A stretch of DNA of 64,000 nucleotides, taken from positions 8,109,736-8,173,735 of the forward strand of contig NC_079380.1 in the NCBI RefSeq assembly GCF_021018895.1, read 5' to 3'. The position numbers and the translations under genes are program-made. Under the pieces are notes generated by a model. The model was not told where the DNA came from, ran no database searches, and saw only the letters and a program-made list of their open reading frames with translations. Shown in pieces: positions 52,661 through 64,000 of the stretch (positions are counted from its first letter, which is position 1; the number at the start of each line of letters is the position of its first letter). Source of the stretch: Seriola aureovittata (taxonomy: Eukaryota; Chordata; Actinopteri; Carangiformes; Carangidae).

Positions 52661-54430
52661 CAAGGATTATTAGGCGTATTTATTTACTTAAAATTGGGAT
52701 TAACAAATTCAAAACCTTAATTTGTGGTCCAACTCTAGTTTCTCTGCATGTGATTGTTTGTGCACATTTGGTTGCAGACTGAATTGCCGCTGTCATCACA
52801 TCATCATCTTCTCAAACCAACTGTGATACTCATTAACTGCACATCTGTTACAACTTCACAGTGCATCAAAGAGGCCCGGTGAATGGAGATTATCTCAGCC
52901 AGGGTGACATTATTCTGACAGAGGGCTGTTGGGATGGCTACAGTCCTGAGAGAGCGAGCAGTGGTGACTCTCCTGTGTGGTAAAACGCTGTCAATCTCCG
53001 GCTGCTGGAAAACAGCGACCCCGTCCAAATGAAAGCTTTGACCTCCGCGCTAATAGCCAATGACAGCGGCGACCTCGGTGGCGTCTTGTGTTTCTGAAGC
53101 TCTCGACTCGGCCCACATGAAAGGATGCTCTCAGGAGCCCTGTGATTAGCCCTGAGGTCGCCGTTTTGATTTGGGTCGAGGTCACGATCACAGAGAGTGG
53201 CGAATCTTCTGTTTCCTCCCCAGTGACACCCACATTAATGTGACACCCAGTTAAGGACAGTTTCTGGTGCTGAGCACCCATTGTACCTCTCCTCACTGCT
53301 ACCCATCTCTGTACTCCCTCTAACATGTTACATCATTTTTTCTGGTAATGAATTTTGAATTAAATTGCAGCTGCTTTAAATAATTTTGATTATGACTGAC
53401 TGTTTGCTATACCCCTCCACAAATAGCTAACAGCTAAGCAAACATCACTGGGCACGGCAGCCTTAGATTTCTGTTAGTGTTAAGTTTGCCAAATGTATCG
53501 ATAATTCCTCATCTTCAAATGCTTTTCTATTGTAAAAATGAAAATACAAACACCAAGTATAAATCTAACCACTGCGTTGCTTCTCCGAGGATGTATGCAC
53601 AGTATGTAAGGGAACAACAACCTATTCAAGGGTCACACTAAAATTTGAATTACATTGCATGTTAAAAATCACTGTTTTAAAACAAGTCAACTGGAAACAT
53701 TAAAAAGTCAACCAGAGACTTTTTCAGCATTAGCCAAAGATAGCTGCCTACAGCTGATAAGATTTATTAGCAAAAGTTGTACTTTCAGGTGGCAAAATCC
53801 ACAGTCATTGGCTAGAAATTAGAAGCCTATTCTTGTTTAATATGCCAGAACAGAACGATTCACAGACAAGAACTAACGGGTGGGGGATACAAAATGGCCA
53901 GACTTTTCTGAATTTACATTAAATTTTCACCAACAGAATCATGTTTGTCTGCAATTTCATCCTAAGTGAAGTCCCAGTGAGATATATGTATAGTATAAAT
54001 CACTGCAAGTTGCACCAAAACAATGTTAGCCCTATTCAAATGAAACAAAAATGATGCTTTTCTCAACTTTGATTTCTATTTATTCTGGTTGGTGGCTGTC
54101 TGCCTCATGATGATTGGCACTTTTTCTATTTACCACCACTATCACTGGTTGTTTTCCTGTCAGTAGCCGAAATGAGAATTGGCACATAAGTTTACTTACT
54201 CCAGATGGAGGAAATCTCATCTACTTTGTTTTTATTGAGCAAGAACTCTGAATATTGTCACTATTTGGTTTGGTCTGATCCTTCGTATACACATGTTGGA
54301 AGAAGCGAAGTGAAGAATAATGAGCCACACATTCATTTTCCCAGTGATTGAGTTACACTGGCTGCATTTAGCCCTTTCTCCAGGTCTGCACAGTATGAGG
54401 GCATGTACCCAAAGGCAGCGCCGCACTCTG

Positions 54431-54461
54431 CCCGTCCTGGTGGTGGCTGCACCAGGACGGG
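54431..54461. other. Perfect GC-rich hairpin, 12-bp stem
   Basis: CCCGTCCTGGTG (54431-54442), a 7-nt loop GTGGCTG, then the exact complement CACCAGGACGGG (54450-54461). It sits inside the cacng2 intron in a locally GC-rich stretch. No known RNA family was recognised. Confidence 0.6.
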
Positions 54462-55499
54462 AGTTGTAGTAATGGGTGATGGAGGCCGGTTGGCCCCGCC
54501 TGGCCCTACCGTCCTGCCAGCATGCGTGCCAACCTGCTCACAGACACACAGGCTGAAAGCAGATACTGTGTGTACTGTATTGATTGGCGCGGCTGCAGCT
54601 CAGGCTGGTGTCCGAGCGCTGGCACTCTTCAGTGCTGGCTGACAAACAACTTAATGAGACTATCATCCATGCAGGCCCACGGTTGCTGGGTTTCTATAGC
54701 AGCTAGTCCTCCTCATCACTGCGGTGGCTTCATTCATGCAACCAAATGGTAAATAACCTGAATTTTTAGAGGCATCTGAGCAGCTCTGTGTCAGATCTGA
54801 GGATGCAGCTGATCAGCTTCATGCTCTGCAACTGAAACTCACACTGACTGGCAGTTGCTTTAATTTAGTTAGCTTTATAGAATATCAGAAAACAAACGCA
54901 TGAAGGAGACAATCCACTAAACTCTAATCTACGACATCTACCTTTCATCTCATATTCATCTTGAAGTATGGACTCACATCAAATGCAGAATCTTTATAGA
55001 GATATTGCTTTTTTTAAATTTCATTGCTTACTGTAGCTACATTTCTGGGCACAAAATTATATGAAATGTAAATGTAACTAATTATGTGTCTTCTGCATCA
55101 GTGATAATTTAGTTGTGTCTCATTAAAGAGAATGGTATTTATTATTTGATATTTTGTAAGTAATTTAGGATTTTGTAAAGACCTGTTTTTACTTTGACAT
55201 TACAGAGCCTTTTCCTGTACTTGTACTATAGTCACCAGTTACCTTTAAGATACTTAATAACATATAATATTCTAAAACACCATTCATTTTTAAAGATTAA
55301 ACCAACCTTTTAAGCTTATGGCTCATTACAAAATAAAACAAATTGTGGCCCTTTGTGCTCCCTTAAAAAGTATGTGATAAACCATCATTTATCCGAACTT
55401 TCTTTTTCTAACATTTTTAAACTAGCTCAACCTCGAGCAGCTACAACAGTAACAGGCTGCTTACGCACGGAAGAATGGAGATGCATAAATTACTAAATC

Positions 55500-55990
55500 A
55501 TGCCCTTGAATTCCAGACTATAAAATTTTCCATTACAAATTATGCATTCAAAAATTAGTGTAAAGTATAGAAGTATGCAAATAAAATGTACTAATAGTAT
55601 AGTAGTCCTAAAGTAGTAAAAGTAGTCCTTACGCAGCATGGCCCCAGCCAGTGTCATATTACTATATTATTGGATCATTACTGTTGGTGTATTAATATAT
55701 AAGTGGCACTAAAGGGTATAGTAAGTCAAGGTAGAGCTAATTTGAACTGTTTTATATACAGTTGGGTTCTTTATAAGGCATCATAGTTTACAAACCGTTC
55801 ATTGTGTTTGAAATCTTAATCTGAAAAATAACTAACTAGTGGCCTAACGAGCTGCCTGATAGTGAAAAGAACAATATCTCCCTCTGAAACGTGATGGAGT
55901 TAAAGTATAAAGTAGCTTAAAATGGAAATACTTGAGTGAAGTACAAATACCTCAAAGTCATATCTGAGTAAATGTAGTTAGTTACTTTTC
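55500..55990. repeat. AGTAAAAGTAGTCCTTACGCAG-family repeat, long copy
   Basis: GTAAAGTATAGAAGTATGCA, GCATGGCCCCAGCCAGTGTC and TTATTGGATCATTACTGTTG, then a tail with TATAAAGTAGCTTAAAATGG, TACTTGAGTGAAGTACAAAT and GTTAGTTACTTTTCACTAGT. Confidence 0.6.
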
Positions 55991-56239
55991 ACTAGTGCTG
56001 TTACAATACAAGAATTATTGTGTACCCATTTTTCTGCAAATTGTATCTTGTGCCCCATCTCTCTAAACACAACTGACATCTGTTAAACTGCATACAAATA
56101 ACATGGTACATGTGTACAAACAGTACACCCACTGACACTCCACACACGTGCTGTACATGCGAACATACATGTGAACTAACATGCACATCGTCCTCTTTAC
56201 AAAGGCATCTCTTTGCACCTTCTATCCGTTCTCTCTTTC

Positions 56240-56420
56240 TCTCTCTCTTTCATTGACAGGGTTGAGAGGAAATTAGCATTGGCTCTTAATCAGCCTCCCC
56301 CAGCCCTGAATGTGCTGATGTGCAGGACAGGGTCATGCTAATCAGGTGCCTCAGCTCCCAGGCACATTGATTTAATACTACAAACGCTTATTAATCCCCT
56401 CTACACCGCCTCCTCCTCCT
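56240..56420. other. Candidate conserved non-coding element in the cacng2 intron
   Basis: Balanced-composition block containing GAGAGGAAATTAGCATTGGC, CTTAATCAGCC, GGGTCATGCTAATCAGGTGC and ACATTGATTTAATAC. Homeobox-like TTAAT/ATTA and POU-like ATGCTAAT words are dense here, unlike the surrounding repeats. It has no open frame with exon features. Confidence 0.35.
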
Positions 56421-57660
56421 CCTCTTCCTCAATACTGAGCCCTTGCACCGTCCTCGTCCTGACCAAGAGGCTTGTTGCCCCCATCAACCCCGGCATCAAA
56501 CATCCACAAACATCTTTGAAACAGAAAAGCGGTGGTAGTGGCCACAAACTGTTAAAATACACAGTGTGAAACAATGTGTATTAAGACTGGAAATTAGCTT
56601 TGGTGGCTAAAATCAAAATTTGCAACAATGCTTGCGCAGCTCGCAGCCTGTATCTAAGAGCTTATGTGCCTCAATAACACATCTTGCAGGCAGAATGCAA
56701 TGTGACTTGAATGGATTAGTTAATAAAGGCAGATTTCACTCACTGGCATTTATAAATGAGCACAAGAGTAAAAGCTGAGAGGTTCAGATGTGACATTTAA
56801 GACACCTCTGGGAACTTAATGAGTTATTTTGTGTCCCATTGCTTGTGTTTGTACTAGTTGTGTTATCTAGGTTGTTGCCTTTTTCCTCCCTCATCTTCAT
56901 CTTCATGATAATGTTGGGATTCGTTCTTTAAACAAGAATAAATGATTTCAGCTGCACAATTATTCAGTGCTGAGAGTAAAGCTGAAATGATGAGATGAAT
57001 AATTGATTAGTCATTTGACAGATTTTGGGGAATCCATTAAACATTAAAGTAACTTTTTTAAGCAAAAGCATAAGAAAATTAAGAAGTTGTGACTTCTGTG
57101 TGAATATTTGCTGGTTTTCTTAGTCCTGTGTTATAGTATATTGAATACTTGGATTGTTGGATGGACAAAACAAGGGATTTGAAGACACCACATCGGTCCC
57201 TGGTGAACTGGGTATGCTTCACCTTTTTCACATTTTATAGACTAAACAATTAACGGAGAACAGAAATGACAGATTAATTAATAATGTAAATAATTGTTAC
57301 TTGAGCCCTAGTTGAGAATGAGAGAGCAAATATCTAATGTATCTGCAAAAGCTTGTGGCTGTTAATCTGTAAAATGACAACTGTTTTAAACTAAAACAGT
57401 TTCAGCCTCCTGGAGACATTCATTTCTACGCAGGTTCATACATTTCTGATCGGGTCTATCCACTCAGTATTTCCAGCACTAAGTTCAGGTCCCTTTAAAT
57501 ATAAAAAAAGTCCCACTCAGAACCTTTCCAGCAGAAATGTATTAATGTGTAATCTGTAATTGTCTGTACTGGCTGCAAAGAGGTCTGCAGGATGCCCCCT
57601 CAAACAAACAAAACTATTATGCTCCAAACTTTCTAATCACACATTTTAAATCTCTTGATT

Positions 57661-57778
<118 letters not shown>

Positions 57779-57914
57779 CCTGCAGAACACAGTCACAAAC
57801 ATCAGAATGACGTAAATCAGGGTTTCTGCAGCTTCACAAAGTTAAATTTATGACTCTTTATTACTACATAGAATCCCATAGCACTATAACACTGTATCCA
57901 CCAGTATATAACAA

Positions 57915-58260
57915 CAATCACCTCTGCCACGTTACGTTTGTTTGTTAATTTGTCAGCAAGATAATAATAAAAGTACTGAACCACTTTGCACCAAACTTGC
58001 TGGAGAAGAACCTTTTAAATTTTAGTGCTGATCTGGTTGAAGGGGAGGATCCGTCACTTTCTTTAACACTGTAAGAATTTTTGACATTTTCATCAATTTC
58101 TCAAGAAATAATTTTTGGATCTTGATGTAAAAAATCAAACATACTCATGGTGTTGACATCGATGTACAATATGGTGCAGATCCAGAAAATAATCTGTATT
58201 TGACATACATGTGTACGACGCGGAGGTATGCCCTCTACTGAGTGATATTCTAGTACCCAA
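57915..58260. repeat. Dispersed repeat ending CGGAGGTATGCCCTCTACTGAG
   Basis: CTCTGCCACGTTACGTTTGT, CTGAACCACTTTGCACCAAA and a tail CGCGGAGGTATGCCCTCTAC TGAGTGATATTCTAGT, the familiar 3' end of a teleost interspersed repeat. Confidence 0.6.
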
Positions 58261-58727
58261 TGATATCATTCAATTAACATGACCTGGACCTCGGTAAGCA
58301 GCAGAAAACGGATGTACGGATTAATCAATGCAAAATGATTCATTCATTGAAGATTATCTAAATTTTTGCTACAGGTGTTATGATGTTAACTGCTCCCAAA
58401 AAATAATCCTCCTGCAGCACAATCCACTGTCGCAACAATCCCACTTCTGTGGGTAACGTCTCCCAACAGTTAATAATCTGACACAAAATCATTTTATAAA
58501 TAACACTGCTCCTACAGCAGGCAAGAGAAATTATTTATGACTTTTTTTTTTTATTAAATTGAAGACTTGTTAATACCTTCTAAGGCCTTTTTTGAAGAAA
58601 TTAAATTCAAAGCTTTTTCTGACTTCTCAAGACCAGTAGATACACTAGTGAATGTGTAGGTGTACATGGATTATCTCTGCACATACAAACCCAGTAGTCC
58701 ACTGAATACTGCTCTGTCATTTTAACA

Positions 58728-58728
<1 letters not shown>

Positions 58729-58816
<88 letters not shown>
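58729..58816. repeat. (CA)n microsatellite
   Basis: About 44 pure CA units in the cacng2 intron. Confidence 0.95.
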
Positions 58817-58818
<2 letters not shown>

Positions 58819-58849
58819 CGGGTCAGTGGAACACTGTAAAAGAACTCCC

Positions 58850-59060
58850 TCACACTGAAATCACTTCACATGACAGGCCCGCTCAGACAATTAAAGTTCC
58901 CTCCACACAACACATTTCAATTACTGTAATTACCCTCCACTCCACTGCTGATGTCCCCACAGATCACGCTGGAACGTCTGCATGACAGCACTCGCTGCCA
59001 GAGCTTAGCATGGCCAACATCACACATCAGCGGGGAAGTAAACGCCACACTGAGCTGCTT
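58850..59060. other. Second candidate conserved non-coding element
   Basis: Block starting near ACTTCACATGACAGGCCCGC, with CAGACAATTAAAGTTCCCTC, TTCAATTACTGTAATTACCC and a GC-richer right half (CGTCTGCATGACAGCACTCG). It directly follows a CA array but is itself non-repetitive. Confidence 0.35.
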
Positions 59061-60699
59061 TAACAAAACTACACTGACGTGAGTTATTAAAATAAAAGGG
59101 TGACGTGATTATGAAACAAACAGGATCATGTTGCTCAACAATGACCGTAAATATTTATTTTTCACATGAAATCGGTATGACCTCTTGGAATATAGTATAT
59201 TAAATTGCACTAATGGAGGTGCGATATGGACCAGAAGTTATTTGTGATGATGTCTAGAGCATGATATTGTGCAATTTAATGTCTATATTATTATCACCTC
59301 ACATAGTATTAAATCAGATTTATCCTAGTGAATCAATTTTTGTTTGTGATTTACAAAACAAAACTGGATAATTTTCAAACAATTAATAATTAATAATAAT
59401 TAATTTTCTCAAACATTAAAGACTATTAAAACTAAAGCCAAACATTTTTTGATTATTGTCCAGCCCTTGAGAGAAGTATTTGTTTGCAAAGGATTTTTTT
59501 TTTCCTTTTACATAATTTATAATTAATGTTTCCTGCAAATAATCATTTGAAAAGTAAATGCATGAATCTTTAGTTTTAATTCGAAGGGAAAAGGAGGCGT
59601 TTTGAGCAATGCTCTTAAAAACTAATTTTTTTCAGCACTGCCTCAGTGCACTGTGCAGTAGTAGGTGGTAGAGCCCCTAATAATTTAATGAGTTAGTCTT
59701 TTTTGCTGGTTTTACTTTGCATTTCACAATCTGTCATTGTGGCGAATTATTTTGATCACCCAGGTTACACAAACTCCAGCCTGTCCAGGACATCTAGTCC
59801 TCAATTTTCCTAACAGGAAGAGGAACCAATGGGGTGTTTGAGCCACGAGCGTGAGACTGATGGTTGCTTCAGTTCCACCGTCAGCAGCAGCTTCTGGTTC
59901 TTTCATCGGTCACAGGCCCATCATGGATTCAGCTCGACTGTGCACCGCAAGTCTTGTTTTCTGACCTTTATTAACTTCCACATTAGTCAGCATAGTGATT
60001 TATATAATAAGAAGCAACGTGTGTTAAGTATTTGTTGTTGTGAGGCAGTGTATCTATCCTGTAGAGCCCACCAGGTTTTGGGAGATAGATGTACCTGCTG
60101 CTGCTGCTGCTGCTGCAGTGTTTATAGACCCATGTTGTGTCCCACCCTTGGGGAAGAGTTGCATGCAGAAGGAACAATCCATTTTCTTGATATCTGGTAT
60201 ATTGATAAAAGTTTGTATCCTGATGTTAGTTTTGTTTCTGTTGGCTGTTTCATTTTAAACATTTTGTTTCTGTTCTGAAACAGATTAAACCACAGTGAGT
60301 GATGTTCAGGACACTCAGGAACACGGCACTCCTGCATGTCCCTGCTGTGCACATCCACTTGTGGAGGGAGTAGCACTGCAACAAGGAGTGGCTGGAACCA
60401 GGTACAACATACCATGTACAGCATGTGGCTGGTCCAGTGCAGTTTACATCCATGTCTGTCCAGACATACATTATCTCAAGGGTTAAGTCAAGACCTTACA
60501 ATATAATAGAAAAACCCAACATTTCCCACAGTGAACGAGCACTTGGCAGCAGTGTAGAGGAAAAACTGTTGATGGTTGACTGTTATAGTGAAAATAATAG
60601 TAACACCCAGAGGTGTGATGGTAGCAGCCCCAATTAATATACATATTTATAGAGTGAAGTCTTTTAAGGAATTTAATAAAAGTGTATTTGCAGAACATT

Positions 60700-60975
60700 A
60701 CAATGTCACAGTGAAGTTGACCTTTGACCCTTTGGATATAAAAATGTCATCACATCATCATTTTATCCATTAGACATTTGTATGAAATTTTGTCAGAAGT
60801 AGCGTATGAATTTGTATGAGTTACGGCCAATAATGTGTTTTGTGAGGTCACAGTGACCTTTGACCTTTGACCATCAAACTCTAATCAGTCCAAGTGAATG
60901 TTTGTGCGTTCGCTAGAATGGGACGGACGAGCCAAAAACATGACAAAGCTGTCACCGGCGCGGACCCATAAAAAA
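60700..60975. repeat. Dispersed repeat with TGACCTTTGACC motifs
   Basis: Contains GTTGACCTTTGACCC, later AGGTCACAGTGACC TTTGACCTTTGACC, GAATGGGACGGACGAGCC and GTCACCGGCGCGGACCCATA. This is the layout of a very widespread fish interspersed repeat. Confidence 0.65.
60845..60873. promoter_or_regulatory. Perfect palindromic ERE plus DR1-type half-sites within a repeat
   Basis: AGGTCA-CAG-TGACCT at 60845-60859 is an exact match to the consensus estrogen response element. It overlaps a run of three TGACC(T/A) half-sites spaced by one base (60854-60873), a DR1 arrangement. Another DR1 (TGACCT-T-TGACCC) is at 60718-60730. Function is not shown. Confidence 0.5.
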
Positions 60976-62454
60976 TCTAGTTGAAATTGTACAAATTTTT
61001 TCTAAACGTCTTCTACAGTGAACGAAAACACAAAATATTTTTCTATAAAATGTGTGAATGTGAGGCTTTACTTCACAGTCTGTGACCTAGAATTATGCTC
61101 ACAAAGCACATTTCCATGATGAATCTCATACAGAATTCATCACTGGGCCATACATCGCGTACACCAGTTGTTTCATCTTTATGTTGTAGCAGCTGGAGGT
61201 CATTTAGCTTTTGATTGCATGTAGATCAGCGTTCCCTCTGGCTTGCAACAATAAAACTGTTCCTATTCTGCTATGTATTGCATAAAAAGCCCACAAACTG
61301 TCAAACCTGACTCCTTACTGCTTTATGTTTGGAGATAAAAAGGACACAAGTATATAATTTGCCGTTTTCTCTCACAGCGGTGGGAATTTTCAGGCTGTTA
61401 AGGCTCACAACTTATGAATAAATGTGAGTATGTAAAACTGAAGTGAGAGGGTGCAGCTGTCTTTTGATGATGCCCCAGTGACAGCCGAACACTGCTGCTC
61501 GTCCTGTATTTTCTAATCTCGCTTTAATATGAGGACACACTCTCTCACCTCTGTGTTTTACAAGCTGTGCTGCCTCTATATTCGCCGTTAATAAGATATA
61601 AAGTTAGAGTGCTATCACTCACTCGGTCAACCAGGACAAAAATGATTGGCTTTTAATTTATTGGGCCATGTCTGTGTGCTGTGTGTGTTTTTTATCAGTC
61701 GATGGATTCCTTATTTGTTACCTTGGATACTGCGAGAAGTACAGGACGCTCAATGTCACGGCGACCAACTGCTAAACCAAACACCGGGGCACAAGATGGA
61801 TTTTAACGTCATCACCAAGATTTAAAACATGGTCTACCTTCCTGATAACCTCATCTCAGCCCATGCGATCACGTAAAAGCTCTATGGTGAAGCCCTGCCC
61901 TTCCTCTCTCTCCACCCACACACACACCCACACACACACTATTGTATACAAACTGGTACTAGAGACTATGCACTGGTTGACAAGCCGGGTTGATGCCACC
62001 CCCTGCTCTGCCCTACAAGCCCCTGCGTGTCCTGCCCCAGACCCATTGATTTTATCTGTCAACGCCAAAGCCAGTTCAGGCTGGCGTCCAGTCTGCCGCA
62101 ACGCCTGAGGGTGACACAGGCTGTGACAGGCCTGCCCTTCTGTCATCAATGTCAGCGAATAATCTCAGATCAACGCATGCAAACACCAGAGGCGGGGAGT
62201 AACACTGGCTTGGGGCAAAAACACAAAATATTCATATGAAAGTTAATTGAGGGGGTAAAAGTGGCCAAATAGGAATATTTCATTTTTGCATCATAATTCT
62301 GATACATTCACATGCTGGAAACTACCTGCCTGTGAGTCCCATTAAATTAATGGTAGGAGACCAATGCTGTGCTCTAATTCTATACTATTGAATTAGGGTT
62401 ACATCATGAGTTAAATGTACTTGAAGGCAATAAGGCAGAGCAACTCAAAGTTCT

Positions 62455-62605
62455 TAGCTCTGTTTTTGGTCTCCACCAGCTCCTGAGGGAAATGTCTGTC
62501 TCTTTAGCTGCTAAATGCTCCATTATGTTCACCAGCTGGGCTTTCACTGTATCTGTCTGCTGTTTGCTGCCGAGCAGGTAGAGTATAAAGGGTTTTCACA
62601 GCTTT
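62455..62605 (+). repeat. Dispersed repeat (CTCTGTTTTTGGTCTCCAC family), copy 3
   Basis: Collinear with 860-1015: TCTGTTTTTGGTCTCCACCA, CCTGAGGGAAATGTCTGTCT, TGCTAAATGCTCCATTATGT and CTGTTTGCTGCCGAGCAGGT. Confidence 0.75.
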
Positions 62606-63329
62606 TTTGCTGAAAACAAACAGCACTATGACAGCAGTGAGAGTGGACCAAAACATAAAAGTCGTGGGCAGAGAGAGGCTAAAATGGGGAACTGCAGAGT
62701 CATGTGACGATTCTCTGTGCGTTCATCACAAGAGCGACATACCAGTTGTCATGTGATCCATTGTTTAGATCAAAATATTGATTATAGCTGTTTTAAATTA
62801 CTAATGGTATTGTGAAATAGCAAACAGACTGACAGTGACGCTGAGCACCAATTTCTTGAACATTTACCACCAAAACAGTGTTAGTATCAGCATTAGAAAC
62901 TAGACTTTGCTTTATAGGTATAGCCTGTGGTATGAAACTGGGACACACTGCATGATTGGGGGATTCCAGTGGGCTGCTGGGTGGGAAAAACAAAGCAGTT
63001 GTTGATGTGAAAACAAGCAAATATGGGATGCAGCTTGAAGCAGTAGACGATGTTGTGCCCTGGAGTAAGAGAAAATGCCAAACCCACACGGGCCTTAATG
63101 AAAACCATAAAAATATTAAATGATTAAATGAATCAGCAGTGGAATGATGGTCTTGTTGGGAATAGAAGACAGAAAGTGGCATCATTGTACTCTGTACTCT
63201 GCTGATTACTTTCTTGATTGAACAATTAATTGTGTGGTGTATGATATGTCAGAAAATAGCAACAAATTACACATTATACAATTTCCTAAAGTACAAAGTG
63301 AATTATCAGATTTCTTATTCTGACTGACA

Positions 63330-63750
63330 CATAAAACACAGACAAGAAGCAAAATCTCATATTAGAGAACCAGTTGAACCAATGAATGACCTGAACGATC
63401 AATCGATTATCAAAACAGTTGATTATTTTTCAGTGGATTAGTTCATCAATGAATTTGTCAATCCACAGAAAATTAATCAGCAACGATTTAAATAATCAAT
63501 TCTGTTAATTTTTAAAGCAAAAAATGCCAAAAATTCTCTTGTTCCAGCTTCTCAAATGTGAGAATTTGTGCCTTTTCTGTTTTTTTTCACCGTAAATATT
63601 TGGGTTTGTCAGAATAAAACATCACCTGACATTCAATAGACCTAATGATAAATTAAGAAAATAATAGGAAGATTAATCTATTGATAAAATAATCAGTAGC
63701 TGAAGGCTAAGACTAATCGATTAATTGACTAATTATTTCAACCCTATAAT
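63330..63750 (-). repeat. GGCTGCAACTAACGAT-family repeat, inverted
   Basis: Words run in reverse order relative to the other copies: AACGATCAATCGATTATCAA, CAGCTTCTCAAATGTGAGAA, TATTTGGGTTTGTCAG, GACTAATCGATTAATTGACT, ending TTTCAACCCTATA. Confidence 0.55.
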
Positions 63751-64000
63751 GTATTATTTGATAGTTTGAAAAAATTGGAACCGTAGAAGAAGTAAAATAC
63801 TCCCTGTAACCCACAGGAGATTTTCCTACACCAGCAGCATCCATATGAATCAGACACACACTTCTCTGCTCCCCTCACTGATCTTCCTCTCTCTACATTA
63901 CACTGATTTTATGTCTTTCAGTTTAGTATTAGTAGCTTGCATAACTGGGCGTCTTCTTCCCCTCTTTCTTCTCTCTCAGCTGCTTAGCGCCCAGTAGAGC

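Noticed and set aside
59829..60278. 149-residue open frame with a poly-Cys run
   Set aside because: The CCCCCC run comes from a short CTG repeat (60095-60116). No domain or homologue recognised and the opposite strand is equally open.

Overview
The window reads as nuclear DNA of a spiny-rayed (percomorph-type) teleost fish. All genes are split by GT-AG introns, their products match well-known vertebrate families, and the non-coding DNA is full of long CA/GT microsatellites and the dispersed repeats typical of teleost genomes. The species cannot be named from the sequence alone.

Layout, left to right. (1) 275-3811, minus strand: the first four coding exons of rundc1; the rest, including the RUN domain, lies beyond the left edge. 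(2) 6469-16924, minus strand, with a 5' untranslated exon near 17.6 kb: a complete progranulin gene (grn) of 15 coding exons encoding 907 residues and ten granulin modules. It includes three consecutive 237-nt exons that look like a recent tandem duplication. (3) About 19.3-26.97 kb, plus strand: slc25a39, the mitochondrial glutathione carrier (354 residues), head-to-head with grn as I recall for the human locus. (4) 28895-32276, plus strand: rpl3 (uL3, 403 residues, 9 exons) with a TATA and TOP promoter, an intronic SNORD43, a second clear box C/D snoRNA candidate, a structured intron 8 and an intron 3 block that would create a premature stop if spliced in. (5) 32.4-45.4 kb: a gene-poor stretch of microsatellites and transposon remnants. 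(6) 45426-47749, minus strand: the last two coding exons of cacng2 (stargazin, TARP gamma-2) ending in the PDZ ligand TTPV. From 47750 to the right edge the DNA appears to be a large cacng2 intron; exons 1 and 2 were not found and probably lie further right.

The genes do not form one pathway. Secreted and lysosomal progranulin, a mitochondrial carrier, a ribosomal protein and a synaptic AMPA-receptor auxiliary subunit are simply neighbours. I see no prokaryotic, viral or undescribed multi-gene system. The points most worth checking are the mosaic progranulin exon duplication, UG-repeat tracts hugging two progranulin splice sites, the rpl3 intron 3 poison cassette, the rpl3 intronic small RNAs, two upstream ORFs in the probable slc25a39 leader, and a perfect palindromic hormone-response element inside a dispersed repeat. 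All exon boundaries were derived by hand from reading frame, splice sites and remembered family sequences; no alignment or database search was run.
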